Numbered from the stretch's first letter, positions 47,696 to 59,380 are shown. The stretch: DNA of 64,000 nt from Mixophyes australis (GCA_036250195.1 JAVHZZ010000009.1:40639824-40703823), one strand, 5' to 3'. The notes: generated from the letters alone by a model not told the origin. Numbers and translations: made by a program.

Positions 47696-48111
47696 ACTGG
47701 GTACACACTACACAGTTTTCATCCAATAATCGGCTAAATCAGCCGACATATGACCGCTCGTTCAAAAGTCGGGTCAGTGTGTGCAGTGACACGAGGGTCG
47801 AAAGTCTGCCCAAATGGACGATTGTCGCCTCATTTGGTTGGTCGTACCGTTTAATATTTTCGTTCCAATCTCGTTTCCATTGTGTAGTGTGTATAAACTT
47901 CCGACCTATCCACAACAGTACGAAATTACAGGCATTGCTCATGACAACATGGCTGTAAAAAGTCGCTAAAGGGACGTCCGCTCTTCCCTTTATCGTCCTA
48001 AACAAGGCTAGTGTGTATGCAGTCCATGGACCGAGCGATCGGACCATCGATCGCATGTAAAATCGCTCGGCATAAAAAGTTGGTCGAAATTTCTGTAGTG
48101 TGTACCCAGCT
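47696..48111. mobile_element. TTAA-type MITE (Kolobok- or piggyBac-like), 416 bp
   Basis: The ends are ACTGGGTACACACTACA and TGTAGTGTGTACCCAGCT, nearly perfect inverted repeats. The left flank is TTAA and the right flank TTAG, consistent with a TTAA target duplication carrying one change. The interior contains GTGTGTA/TACACAC-type repeats. No transposase. Confidence 0.8.
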
Positions 48112-48115
48112 TTAG

Positions 48116-49574
48116 AGAGAGGTGAGTCCTGGAATCCTGTGTGTCCCTTTACAATAAACTTCTAAATCATGAATGTGCAGAGTGCAGTTTGTGAAAGGTA
48201 AAAGTAGTCAAGAGTGTTTTTCAGACGAAATAGAGGTGAAATATAGTTAGTTTTACTGTTTGTTTATTTGCAAAAGTTATATGATCAGGGAGCTGGCAGA
48301 GGTGACTTTCCCTGACAGTGACTGATAGTGACTGATATACAATACAGAGAGTTTCATATTGAACAATTTACTATTCAGACATCATCCTAGTGACCAAGTC
48401 AGAGAAAATATTAATAAAACATATATAATATAGAGAACATATGTGTGACCTCTATACAATACAAAGAGTATTTGTGTGATCTTGATATAATACAGACAGC
48501 ATTCTAGGGACCAATAGTCAAACCACAGTGCATTTTAGTGGTGACTATTTAATTGCATCCCTGTTCTAGAGGAAATTATAAAATAAACAAACTAAAATCT
48601 CTGGTGGTTTTATAATGACTGATATGCAATACAGAGATCATCCTAGTGATTGATATGCAACATAGAGAGCATCTTAATAAACCATATACAATACAGAGAA
48701 CATTTAGTGAACTCTATATAACAGAGGGAGTATTCCAGGGACCTCTATACAATATAGAGAGCAATATTGTGATCACTATTCAAACACAATACATATTAGT
48801 GGTTAATATTCAATGCAACAATATTCTGGAGGCAACTATAAAATACAAATTCTCAAATCTCTGATGGTTTTATAATGCAGGCTGCCTAAATCGCTGGTGA
48901 CTGCAGACCCCAAATATTTGGCGCTGTTACAACATAGACCCCTAAAATTTCTTGTAAATTTTTAGTGCAGAACACCCCAAATCTCTAATGGATTTTCTCA
49001 ACAGATCTCAGGCCTATGGACCACTTCTGATCTCAATCTCTGGGGGCTTTACTCTACAGACCCTAGGTCTATGGTAGCTTTACTAAACAAATCCAAGAAT
49101 TCAGTTGGCTTTATAATACAGACACCATCCTTCCAATCTCTGCTGGTGATGAAGACTCCAGATATTTTGTATAAATAATTTACTCCTCTCTCTGCATGCT
49201 TCAGAATATTTTTGACTGTGTTGGGAAGCCGCCATATCCAATAGAAAGCTTACGCTGATAGTCTCAGCCATCCACCAATCAGTGTGTAGGAACCTCCTAA
49301 CACTCAGATTGGTGAATGGCAAGCACAGTACAGTCCATTTTTCTAACAGCTGCCTACTAAGCATTACAGCATACCCAGAAACTTACACACATTATGTGGG
49401 TGCAGTTAATTGCAGTAAGGCAGGTATAAGAAACTCCCCAACCACACAGGTTGTACTTTATACACAATTTGGATAGGCCAGAGAGAATATTTTGCTGCAG
49501 CCATGAACTGCATGGCCAAAGGGAACTCAACACATTTTTTATCTAAACAAAGGGACAGAAGCCCTCCTGACCAC
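48116..49574. other. Non-coding DNA with degenerate ATACAATACAGAGAGCAT repeats
   Basis: 48320-48860 has many GTGACTGATATACAATACAGAG-like phrases. 48900-49110 has CCCAAATCTCTGGTGG-like phrases. These decayed tandem or dispersed repeats are of unknown origin. Confidence 0.5.
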
Positions 49575-50130
49575 TTGCCTAGTAGGGATGAGCGCACTCG
49601 GATTTCTGAAATCCGAGCCCACCCGAACGTTGCCGATCCGAGTCGGATCCGAGACAGATCCGGGTATTGGCGCCAAATTCAAATCTGAAACTGAGGCTCT
49701 GACTCATAATCCCGTTGTCGGATCTCGCGATACTCGGATCCTATAAATTCCCCGCTAGTCGCCGCCATCTTCACTCGGGCATTGATCAGGGTAGAGGGAG
49801 GGTGTGTTAGGTGGTCCTCTGTCCTGGTAGATCTCGTGCTGTGCTGTTTAGTTCTGTGCTGTGCTGTTTAGTTCTGTGCTGTGCTGTGCTGTGCTGTGTT
49901 CTGCAGTATCAGTCCAGTGGTGCTGTGTGCTGTGCTCTGTCCTTCTGAGGTCAGTGGTGCTGCTGGGTCCTGTGCTGTGTCCTGTTCAGTCCAGTGGTGC
50001 TGTGTCCTGTGCTCTGTGCTTCTAAGGGCATAGTTATTTCCCCAATATTCCCCTGTGTTTAAAAAAATTAAAAAAAGTTATTTAAAAAAATACCAAAAAC
50101 TAATTTAATTTTTTTTAATTACCACAAAAT

Positions 50131-50860
50131 TTGCACAACCAATCCTGCAGTATAAGCCCATTGGTACTGCAATATTACCAAGTTCACACATTCAGCAGTA
50201 AAAGTCCAGTGGTACTGCAATATTACAAAGTTCACACATTCTGCAGTATCAGTCCAGTGGTGCTGTGTCCTGTGCTCTGTCCTGCTGAGTTCCGTAGTGC
50301 TGCTGGGTCCTGTGCCGTGTCCTGTTCAGTCCAGTGGTGCTGTGTCCTGTGCTCTGTGCTTCTAAGGGCATAGTTATTTCCCCATTATTCCCAAGTTTTT
50401 AAAAAATAAAAAAAAAGTAAAAAAAAATAAAAAAAAAAATATATATAATTATAACCAAATTTGCAAAACCAATCCAGCAGTATAAGTCCATTGGTACTGC
50501 AATATTACAAAGTTCACACATTCTGCAGTATCAGTCCATTGGTGCTGTGTCCTGTGCTCTGTCCTGCTGAGTTCCGTAGTGCTGCTGGGTCCTGTGCCGT
50601 GTCCTGTACAGTCCAGTGGTGCTGTGTCCTGTGCTCTGTGCTTCTAAGGGCATAGTTATTTCCCCATTATTCCCAAGTTTTTAAAAAATAAAAAAAAAGT
50701 AAAAAAAATAAAAAATAAAAAATTTAAAAAAAAATATATAATTATAACCAAATTTGCAAAACCAATCCAGCAGTATAAGTCCATTGGTACTGCAATATTA
50801 CCAAGTTCACACATTCTGCAGTATCTTGTGCTACATATAATGGAGACCAAAAATTTGGAG
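50131..50860. repeat. Three long direct repeats in hAT 5' region
   Basis: Blocks beginning at about 50135, 50463 and 50757 share AACCAATCC-GCAGTATAAG, then TTGGTACTGCAATATTAC, AGTTCACACATTCTGCAGTA and, in the first two, CAGTGGTGCTGTGTCCTG text. Spacing is about 330 and 295 bp. Confidence 0.85.
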
Positions 50861-51552
50861 GATAAAGTAGGGAAAGATCAAGACCCACTTCCTCCTAATG
50901 CTGAAGCTGCTGCCACTAGTCATGACATAGACGATGAAATGCCATCAACGTCGTCTGGCAAGCACGATGCCCAATCTCCTAGTACAGGGCATGTAAAATC
51001 CAAAAAGCCCAAGTTCTCAAAAAACAGCAAAAAGAGAAACTTAAAATCATCTGAGGAGAAACGTAAAGTTGGCAATATGCCAATTACGACACGTAGTGGC
51101 AAGGAACGGCTTAGGCCCTGGCCCGTGTTCATGACTAGTGGTCCAGCTTCACCCAAGGATCTAAGCCCTCCTCCCCCCCCTATAAAAAATTTAAGAGAGT
51201 TATGCTGTCAGCAACAACAACAAAACAGCAAAGAACTCTGCCTTCTAAACAGATGACATCACAAATCCCCAAGGCGAGTCCAAGGGTGTTGTTGGTTGTG
51301 AACCCTGACCTTCCCATCACTGTACGGGAAGAGGTGACTCCATCCAGCATTTGCAGCATGCCCTCTGCATATGCTGGAAGGATCACCCACAGTCCAGTTA
51401 CAGATTTGGCTAATGAAGGTGTGAATGTTGTACACTGGGAGGAGGATATTGATGTAGCTGGCGCTGAGGAGGATGTTGATGATTATGATGCAGACAGATA
51501 CCAAATTGCCTTTCTCAATTTCTATTTATATTCTAGATTATATAACGGCTGA
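50840..51552 (+). pseudogene. hAT transposase N-terminal region, frameshifted
   Basis: The first frame, starting METKNLEDKV, is rich in Ser/Lys/Pro with basic clusters (KSKKPKFSKNSKKR), ending after a CAA-rich run. A second frame overlapping from 51202 continues NPDLPITVREEVTPSS and an acidic stretch (EEDIDVAGAEEDVDDYD). The switch near 51215-51235 coincides with the CAACAACAACAAAACAGC run, so one indel probably split one N-terminal region. No BED zinc-finger cysteines are seen. A GATGCAGACAGATACCAAA block is repeated at 51488 and 51589. Confidence 0.65.
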
Positions 51553-51927
51553 AAAGTTTTCTGTTTTACTCCTAGTGGAGAGGGGATCTGATGCAGACAG
51601 ATACCAAACTGCCTTTGTCCATTTCTTTGTATATTTGAATTTCTAGTTCTACAGTCTATGCAGGCTGCTTTATTTATATTCAACTACAAGTGTAGGGCGG
51701 AGGGGGGGGGGGGGGCATAGATAGCCACCAAAGTAACGTGGTCCATTTAATTTCACTTTCTTGCTCCTCAGTCTGTGCAGCCTGCTTTTTTTATCTTCAA
51801 AGTATTTATATTTACAAGCCTTGCAATCTAAATTAACTAGAGGTAGTGACGTGGTAGAACTCCAAAAGGCAGTTTGGAAGCCCCTGTACAAACTGGCTCT
51901 ATTTTTTAACTGAGTTGTCCCCCCTCC

Positions 51928-52200
51928 AGTGTGTACTCGGAAAGAGTTTTTAGTGCAGCGGGGAACCTGGTCAGTGAGCGGCGAAGGAGGTTGCTTCCTC
52001 ACAACGTTGAAAAAATGATGTTTATAAAAATGAATAATCAATTCCTCAATGAAGTACAGCACTGCCCTCCAGACAGTACAGAGGGACTGTGGTTGTGGAG
52101 TCCAGCGGGGACGAATTGATAATGTGTGAGGAGGAGGAAGTACACACTGTAGGGGGAGAGGAATCAGAGGTTGAGGATGAGGACGACATCTTTCTTCAGT
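51928..52200 (+). pseudogene. hAT transposase C-terminal dimerisation domain
   Basis: Translation gives SERVFSAAGNLVSERRRRLL, then PHNVEKMMFIKMN, the conserved hAT C-terminal segment. A stop after PAGTN (52117) is followed by an acidic tail in a nearby frame (MCEEEEVHTVGGEESEVEDED). It normally lies far from the N-terminus; here only about 400 bp of unrelated sequence separates them, showing deletion of the core. Confidence 0.88.
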
Positions 52201-52590
52201 AGAGCCTGTTTAGTTTCTACAGGGAGAGATGAATTGTTTTATTGGTGTGGGGGCCCAAACAAACCAATCATTTTAGCCACAGTTGTTTGGTAGGCCCTGT
52301 CGCTGAAATGATTGGTTTGTTAAAGTGTGCATGTCCTATTTCAACAACATAAGGGTGGGTGGGAGGGCCCAAGGACAATTCCATCTTGCAACTTTTTTTT
52401 TGGCATTATGTGACCATTCAACAGTCGTTTGCCATGTTCAAAAAGTAAAAGAAAATGCCAACAAATTCAATAAATTAAATCAAAAGTTAAATGCCCTGTC
52501 ATTATTTAAAACAAGAGGTTTTGACGTGCTAGAATTAGTGTAGTGTTAAGATGTTATAAACACTACACTTGGAAATTGGAGGAGGTAATG

Positions 52591-52950
52591 TGGCCCCGGT
52601 ATCAAATTGGTTACCGGGGCCACCCCACTACGCAGTCCAGATACTTGTTTGGTGGAATTCAGACCAGTTGAGGGTGTATTTATTTTATTGTGGCCCCGGT
52701 ATCAAATTGGGTACCGGGGCCACCCCACTACGCAGTCCAGATACTTGTTTGGTGGAATTCAGACCAGTTGAGGGTGTATTTATTTTATTGTGGCCCCGGT
52801 ATCAAATTGGGTATCGGGGCCACCCCACTACGCAGTCCAGATACTTGTTTGGTGGAATTCTGACACGTGGAGGATTTTTTAATTATATTGTGGCCTCGGT
52901 ACCAAATTGTGTACCGGGGCCACCACACTACGCAGTCAAGATAGATAGAT
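52591..52950. repeat. 100-bp tandem repeat, about 3.6 copies
   Basis: TGGCCCCGGTATCAAATTGG starts units at 52591, 52691, 52791 and 52891, exactly 100 bp apart. Each has an internal inverted pair GGCCCCGGTA...TACCGGGGCC and a CACTACGCAGTCCAGATA block. Confidence 0.97.
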
Positions 52951-53139
52951 GCGTATCATAGATAAAGTACATTCAGTGGTGTGGGGCAAATTGAAAAATA
53001 TTCAAAATGCACTGACATTATCAAAAACAAGAGGTTGTCACACGCTAAAACTCCAACATGTATATGATGGAGAGGATGGAGGAGCAGCCGTATGTGTAGT
53101 GTAATGCAGACCTGTTGAAGGTTTTTTATATATTTTATT

Positions 53140-53492
53140 GTGGTGCCCAGTGCCCACTCCTCTACGCAGTCCAGGTACATTTATTGGTGCGAATCATACA
53201 AGTTCAGGGTTTTTAATATATATTGTGGTGACCCACTCCTCTACGCAGTCCAGGTACATTTATTGGTGCGATTCATAAAAGTTCAGGGTTTTTAATATAT
53301 ATTGTGGTGACCCACTCCTCTATGCAGTCCAGGTACATTTATTGGTGCGATTCATAAAAGTTCAGGGTTTTTAATATATATTGTGGTGACCCACTCCTCT
53401 ACGCAGTCCAGGTACATTTATTGGTGCGAATCATAAAAGTTCAGGGTTTTTAATATATATTGTGGTGACCCACTCCTCTACGCAGTCCAGAA
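53140..53492. repeat. 79-bp tandem repeat, about 4 copies
   Basis: GGTGACCCACTCCTCTACGC starts units at 53227, 53306, 53385 and 53464, exactly 79 bp apart; a diverged unit precedes them at about 53140. The CTACGCAGTCCAG phrase is shared with the 100-bp array, so the two arrays probably have a common origin. Confidence 0.95.
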
Positions 53493-53813
53493 AGATACCT
53501 CGTTGCAACGTTTTGGACTAATAACTATATTGTGAGGTGTTCAGAATACACTGTAAATTAGTGGAAATGCTTGTTATTGAATGTTATTGAGGTTACTAAT
53601 AGCATAGGAGTGAAAATAAGCCCAAAAACTTGATTTTTAAACTTTTTATGTTTTTTCCAAAAAAAATCCGAATCCAAAACCTTAAATCCGAACCGAGACC
53701 TTTCGTCAAGTGTTTTGCGAGACAAATCCGAACCCCAAAAATAATGAAAATCCGGATCCAAAACACAAAACACGAGACCTCAAAAGTCGCCGGTGCACAT
53801 CCCTATTGTCTAG

Positions 53814-54324
53814 CACACCCCTGACCCCCTCCCTCCCCCCCTTGCAGCACAATATGGTTTTGATGAGGTGCAAAAGTGTACCTTCTATCTGGATTTACTC
53901 CAAACTATAAATAAGATCCATAATGTCTAAGGAACTGTAAAGACATCACAGTCCAACCAATTGAAGTCCTTTAGTCTATCTGTTAGAAGTCAGTTCTAAG
54001 TTACTGTAAGTAACTGGGATGTAACCTAAGTATGCTTTTGAATTTCATACTAATCATGGAGTTTATAAAATGTTTTAAATATTATTTTTGTCTACAGGAT
54101 AACTGATAAATTGGAGTCTTGTCTCTTAGAAGATTTCTACAAAGAGGTTCCATCTCATTAACCATCCAGGTTCTTCTCTATATTCCATTCTCTTTGACGA
54201 TATTGGTAATTAAATTGTGAGCTTAGTTCGCAATCAGATTTTTAAAGAAAATGTCAGTTTTCCATCAGAAATCGGTTTTATGGACATTTATGAAACTATT
54301 TTTCCAATCCTAGTAGTACACACA
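53814..54324. other. Non-coding DNA, nothing recognised
   Basis: AT-rich, no supported gene. Confidence 0.5.
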
Positions 54325-54975
54325 GGGGCAGATTCAATTACCCGCTGTCACGTTTCAATGCAGAAAATCACAGCTAAGGAGCCCAGAATATGGGGAAATA
54401 CACAATATTTATTGCAGATATGTTTCAAGAAAATGCAGTAAGGTATAAACCGGATGGTGTAGATATAGCACAGAGATTGCACAGAGATGCAGAAGGCAGA
54501 TAACAGGAACACGGCTGATGTAGGTGACCAGGTAGTTTGTAGAAATCCCTGAGAATAGGTAAACCAGGAGCACAACAAGGAACAGCACAGCAACATATAG
54601 TAACAACAATGACCAGCATAGTACATGGGAAGGAACAGACATAAATAATGAGAGACACAGGTGTAATATTAACGAGGTACAGAGATTAACTTCTACTAGC
54701 GAGTGAAAATGTCCATAGTGGAAGAGCAGCACCTCTGGCTGCATCCACGAACACAACCACGACAAGAGTAACACAATTCTAAACAAACAGAACCTGCAGA
54801 AGGCAAGCAGCATCCTATAGTTACTACGGTAATTTTAACAAAGATATTTGGTCGCAGCTCAAAGCGTTGCAATTACCGTAGTAACGGTAATACTGCACAA
54901 CTGTTACTGTAGTAACTGTAATAGTGCATGGCCCACATTGTTCTAAAGAGCAACACAGGGAATTAAATCTACCCC
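54325..54975. mobile_element. MITE with GGGGCAGATTCAATT ends and a possible inner insertion
   Basis: The left end GGGGCAGATTCAATTACC pairs with GGGGTAGATTTAATTCCC (complement of the right end). Near the right end TTACCGTAGTAACGG and TACTGTAGTAACTG repeats occur. The middle (from TGTCACGTTTCAATG at 54346 to about 54800) differs in composition and might be a separate insertion. Flanks ACA/ATA are inconclusive. Confidence 0.55.
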
Positions 54976-55042
54976 ATAGTAACATATCATATATACATAT
55001 CATATCATATATACTTATATACAGTAACATATCATATATACT
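54976..55042. repeat. ATAACATATCATATATAC short repeats
   Basis: CATATCATATATAC recurs four times immediately before the L2 copy 2 leader. Confidence 0.8.
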
Positions 55043-56035
55043 TCCGGCTCTGGAGGAGGAAGGACGTGCCGTGCCTGCTCTCCACTGGGGTCATATCCTT
55101 GGCTCCCTATTCCCGTGGATCCGGCCGGCGCCTCCCCGTTGTCCTTCCCTCCTCCACCCGCTTCACTTACCTCCACTCACCCGTCTCCGGCTTCAGCTCC
55201 AATCGGCGATCCGCCCGACTGCTGCATCCCGCGGTGCCACCTAATCGAGCCCCCGGCTCCGGCCCACTGCTTCCTGGTGTCTCTGGCTGCTGGTGCCCGC
55301 TGCCTCCTGGCTCACCGCTCCTGGTGTCTCCGGCTCCTGGTGCCTGCTGCCTCCTGGCTCACTGCTCCTGGTGTCTCTGGCCCCTGGTGCCCGCTGCCTC
55401 CTGGCTCATCGCTCCTGGTGTCTCTATCTATGGCCCAGCTGCCTCCTCGCCCCTGCTCCTAGCTCTCCCGGATCTCAGGCCCAGCTGTCCCCACAAGATT
55501 TCCTGCCTCCTCCGGATCTCCGCTGCCCGGCCCGCCTGCATGTCTGCAAGGCCTACTTCCGGCCGAATTCTCGGCCTCGAGTGCCGGTCTCCTCCCCCAC
55601 CTTGAACCGCAGCTGCCTCCGTGCCTCTGCTCCTGGCTTTCCTGGATCTCCTGGCTTTCCTGGATCCCCGCAAGCTTTGAAATCGGCTGATCATCTCCCA
55701 GCGCTGTTCCTCGCCCAGGTCACCTCCTGCTCCACGCATCACCATCGGATGGGACCCCCGTGCTCCTGGCCTCCAGCGACCCTGCTGGCCCTCTTCACCT
55801 GATGCCCACCTCCTGCCGTGGCTCCTCTCCTATCCTCCTCTGATGCCTTCTCCACGTTCCTGCTCCCCTTCATCTCATCTGGTGCCCTGCTCCTCACTCG
55901 AAGCCACAACCGTCTCCCTGGTCCTGTGACTCTGCCTCACCCCCTCAGCATGGCTCCTGTCTTCGTCCTTAACCTCCTCACCGTGACTTTACCTTTTCCC
56001 CCTGGATCTGCACCTTTGCCTGCACCTCAGACTTG
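55043..56035 (+). promoter_or_regulatory. GC-rich 5' region of L2 copy 2, possible leader or ORF1 area
   Basis: Open in more than one frame (e.g. 55066-55605 and 55293-55802) but translated as low-complexity Pro/Ser/Leu/Cys sequence driven by a 47-bp repeat. I recognise no ORF1 zinc knuckle or coiled coil. It could be the internal promoter and leader. Copy 1 lacks it and has the 73-bp array in this position. Confidence 0.45.
55273..55425. repeat. 47-bp tandem repeat in L2 copy 2 leader
   Basis: CCTGGTGTCTCTGGC...CTGCCTCCTGGCTCA starts at 55273, 55320, 55367 and partly 55414, exactly 47 bp apart. Confidence 0.95.
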
Positions 56036-56304
56036 ATTGGTACCTGATACTACTTTACCGGTTTTAATCCTTATCTGTTTTACTTCACCTGATTTTATTT
56101 TACCTGCCATTATTTTGTTTCATAATATTTTACCTGCCTTTACTGTTTTGCTTCTTTTTTTTCCCTGATTTTACACTTACCTGGTACTATTTTATTTTTG
56201 TTAATATATATATTTTTTAATATTTGTACCTGTTTTATTCTGACCTGTTTCATTGCCCTTAGTATCTCTCTGTCCTGTTGTTCCATGCCTTCCACGCCCT
56301 AACC

Positions 56305-56600
56305 TTGTTTTTGTCTTCCATTTTGCTATTGTCTTCCATTTTGCTATTGTCTTCCTTTTTTCTATTGTCCTCCATTTTGCTATTGTCTCCCATTTTGCTA
56401 TTGTCTTCCATCTTGCTATTATCTTCCATTTTGCTATTGTCTCCCATTTTGCTATTGTCTTCCATTTTGCTATTGTCTTCCATTTTGCTTTTGTCTTCCA
56501 TACTGCTATTGTCTTCCACACTGCTTTGTCTTCCATACCGCTATTGTCTTCCATACTGCTTTTGTCCTCTATTCTGCTATTGTCTCCCTGCCGTCTTCCA
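56305..56600. repeat. 20-bp pyrimidine-rich tandem repeat
   Basis: CTATTGTCTTCCATTTTGCT repeats about 14 times with small changes. The open frames on both strands here are translations of the repeat. Copy 1 has only a few TATTGTC-like units at the equivalent place (about 16160-16345). Confidence 0.95.
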
Positions 56601-56786
56601 TTTTTCTATTGTCTTCCTGCTCTGTTTTTATCTATATTTATCTGTCCTCTTTATCTCACTGTTCTGTTACTCCTTCCCTTCCTTGCCATATTTCCTGTTT
56701 TTGTCATCCTAGCCCTCCCTGTCTTATCTTTAGCTCCATTATACTAGGCCTCTCTTACCTACCTCATACCCTCATATCTTTCGCTC

Positions 56787-58064
56787 TTGATCTCCCTTCC
56801 TCCTCCCTCCACCCTCTATTTTGCTATCTCTCTCCCTACTATGCCTCCCCGCTCTCGTTCCATATCCATACTCTCCCCCCGCCCTACCTCTCCTGCTCCG
56901 CCCCACCCTCCCCCACGAGCTGCCCTTCTTGCTAACCTCATCCCCATCTCCCCCCTCTCCTCTCCCCCCTTCTCTTGTGCCCTCTGGAACGCTAGATCAG
57001 TCCGCAACAAACTGACTGCTATCCACGACCTCTTTTTATCCAACTCCCTTAACCTTCTTGCCATTACTGAAACATGGCTCTCCGATTCTGACACCGCTTT
57101 CCCCGCTGCCCTCTCCTATGGTGGCCTCTCCTTCACCCACTCTGCCAGACCTGGTGCCCGCCCAGGTGGAGGAGTAGGCTTCCTTCTTTCCTCCACCTGT
57201 ACTTTTCGTGTCATTCTCCCTGAACCCTCCCTCTCCTTCTCCTCCTTTGAAGCCCACTCCATCCGCCTCTTCTACCCCATCCATCTCCATGTTACTGTCA
57301 TCTACCGCCCCCCTGGCCCCACCTCCCTCTTCCTTGACAACTTTGCTGCCTGGCTTCCTCACCACCTCTCCTCCGACCTCCCCTCCATCATCCTTGGCGA
57401 CTTTAACTTCCCCATGGACAATCCCACCGACCCTGCTTCCAGCAAACTGCTCACCCTTTCTTCCTCCCTTGGTCTCACCCAATGGACCTCCTCCTCTACA
57501 CACTGCCTTGGCCACTCCCTTGATCTTGTCTTCTCCTACCTCTGTAGTCTATCTGACTTCTCCATCTCTCCCTTTCCTCTATCCGATCACCATCTCCTCT
57601 CCTTCTCTCTCTCTTCCCCTGCTCCCCTCCCCCTGCCCAAACCTACTCTGTCCATTCGCAACCTCGTCGCTCTCAACCCGGCCTCTCTGTCCTCCTCTCT
57701 TGATACCCTCCTTTCTCCCCTTTCCTTCCTGGCCTGCCCCAACCAGGCGGTCTCCCTTTACAATCTCACCCTCACCTCTGCTCTGGATGCTATCTCCCCT
57801 GCCCACTCCGTCCACCCTCGCTGTTCCAAACTCCAACCCTGGCACTCCAAATTTACCCGCTTCCTCCAAAAATGCTCCCGTACCGCTGAACGCCACTGGA
57901 GAAAATCCCGCTCCCTGGCTGACTTCCTCCACTTTAAATTCATCCTTTTATCCTACAGCTCTGCCCTCTCACTCGCTAAACAATCTTTCTTTAAATCCCT
58001 CATCTCTTCCCAATCCTCTAACCCGCGCCGCCTCTTCGCCACCTTCAGCACCCTTCTACGCTGA
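56787..58064 (+). pseudogene. L2 LINE endonuclease and linker, truncated at deletion
   Basis: The 425-codon frame carries an intact-looking AP-like endonuclease ([45 protein letters not shown]). The native linker is in frame here ([39 protein letters not shown]). It stops at TGA just past the deletion junction (AGCACCCTTC/TACGCTGACGAC). After the junction the reverse transcriptase is in a different frame. Confidence 0.88.
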
Positions 58065-58905
58065 CGACACTCAACTTTACCTCTCCTCTCCTGATCTCTC
58101 TCCCTCCCTCCTCTCTAGGGTGTCCACCTGCCTCTCTGCCATCTCATCCTGAATGTCCTCTCGATTCCTCAAACTTAACCTTGCCAAAACTGAACTCATA
58201 GTCTTTCCTCCCTCTCACACCTCGCCCCCTTCTGATCTCTCTATCACTGTCGACAACACCTTTATCTCCCCTGTCCCCCAACTTCGCTGCCTCGGTGTCA
58301 TCCTCGACTGCTCTCTCTCCTTTGGCCCCCACATTCTCTCTCTCGCTAAATCCTGCCGCTTCCAGCTGCGTAACATCGCTCGCATCCGGCCCTTCCTTTC
58401 CCAAGATGCCACCAAATGTCTTATTCACTCTCTGATCATTTCCCGCTTGGACTACTGCAACGTCCTCCTTACTGGCCTCCCCCACTCTCATCTCGCTCCC
58501 CTTCGATCTGTCCTCAACGCGGCCGCTAGGCTTATCTTCCTTTCTCGCCGCTCCTCATCTGTCTCCCCCCTCTACCTATCCCTTCATTGGCTCCCCTTCC
58601 CCTACAGAATCCTCTTCAAGCTCCTCACTCTTACATACAAGGCCCTTGCCAACGCCACTGCACCCTACATCTCCACCCTCCTCTCTATTCATGCTCCATC
58701 CCGCCCTCTCCGATCTGCCAATGACCGTCGCCTCTCTTCCCCCCTGATCAACTCCTCGCATGCGCGTATCCAAGACTTCGCCCGCGCTGCCCCCCTCCAC
58801 TGGCACAAGCTCCCTCCCTCTATCAGAACTTCCCCTAATCTGTCCAGTTTCAAACGGGCTCTAAAAACTCACCTTTTTCTTAAAGCCTTCCAGTCTCCCA
58901 CTTAA
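58050..58905 (+). pseudogene. L2 LINE reverse transcriptase C-terminal part
   Basis: Begins at the catalytic [15 protein letters not shown] box directly after the deletion junction. It is cut by TGA at 58150-58152, where copy 1 has TGG (tryptophan), then open from 58153 to 58905 ([42 protein letters not shown]), matching the end of copy 1. The palm A motif and the preceding fingers are absent. Confidence 0.88.
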
Positions 58906-59347
58906 TTTCCTACCTTTTCTTCTACCTCTTCCCCTTCATTCCCCTTCCCTTATCCTTATATCTCCCTCTCTCCCCTGTGTCTCTCTGTCTGTCTACCCCA
59001 CCCCTTAGATTGTACGCTCCTCTGAGCAGGGTCATCTCTCCTCCTGTCCTCACCACTCTTAACTCGGCTCTCCAGCTACCTAGCCCTCCACCTCGAGGAC
59101 CCTCTTCCCCCCCGTCCCCTCTCGCTCCTTCCTCTTTCCTCTGGGGGTTTCCCTGTCATCCAGGCCCTCCCTCTCGGGCTCAGCCTTATGCAGGACCTTC
59201 CCCTCTCCCCTCCCCTCTAGCTGTGCTTTGAGCTCACCGAGTTACTGTGCTTATTGTTTACTGTACTGTGCTGTCTCACCTTGTATTGTAACTTTGTTTG
59301 TCCCTGTACGGCGCTACGGATGCCTAGTGGCGCCCTATAAATAAAAA

Positions 59348-59379
<32 letters not shown>

Positions 59380-59380
<1 letters not shown>

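Larger units (their letters stand above)
49583..53805 (+). mobile_element. hAT transposon, internally deleted, 4.2 kb
   Basis: Ends are TAGGGATGAGCGC and GTGCACATCCCTA, with TTGCCTAG (49575-49582) and TTGTCTAG (53806-53813) as an 8-bp duplication with one change. It holds two or three coding remnants: an N-terminal region (50840-51552) and a C-terminal dimerisation domain (51928-52199). The BED finger and most of the catalytic region are missing. Several tandem arrays fill the rest. A relative lies at 1-530. Confidence 0.92.
55043..59379 (+). mobile_element. L2-clade LINE, copy 2, with reverse transcriptase deletion
   Basis: From TTCCGGCTCTGGAGG the sequence becomes abruptly GC-rich (to about 56035), then pyrimidine-rich and homologous to copy 1, then coding, then a 3' end with GATTGTACGCTCCTCTGAGCAG and GCGCCCTATAAATAAAAATG, closed by (AAT)n. 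About 0.9 kb of reverse transcriptase coding sequence present in copy 1 is absent. The left limit is judged from the composition jump; no duplication was verified. Confidence 0.82.

Noticed and set aside
56201..56747. Open frames on both strands with MEDNSKMEDNSK- or FHFAIVFHFAIV-type repeats
   Set aside because: They are translations of the 20-bp tandem repeat in the L2 leader. No coding signal other than the repeat keeps them open.
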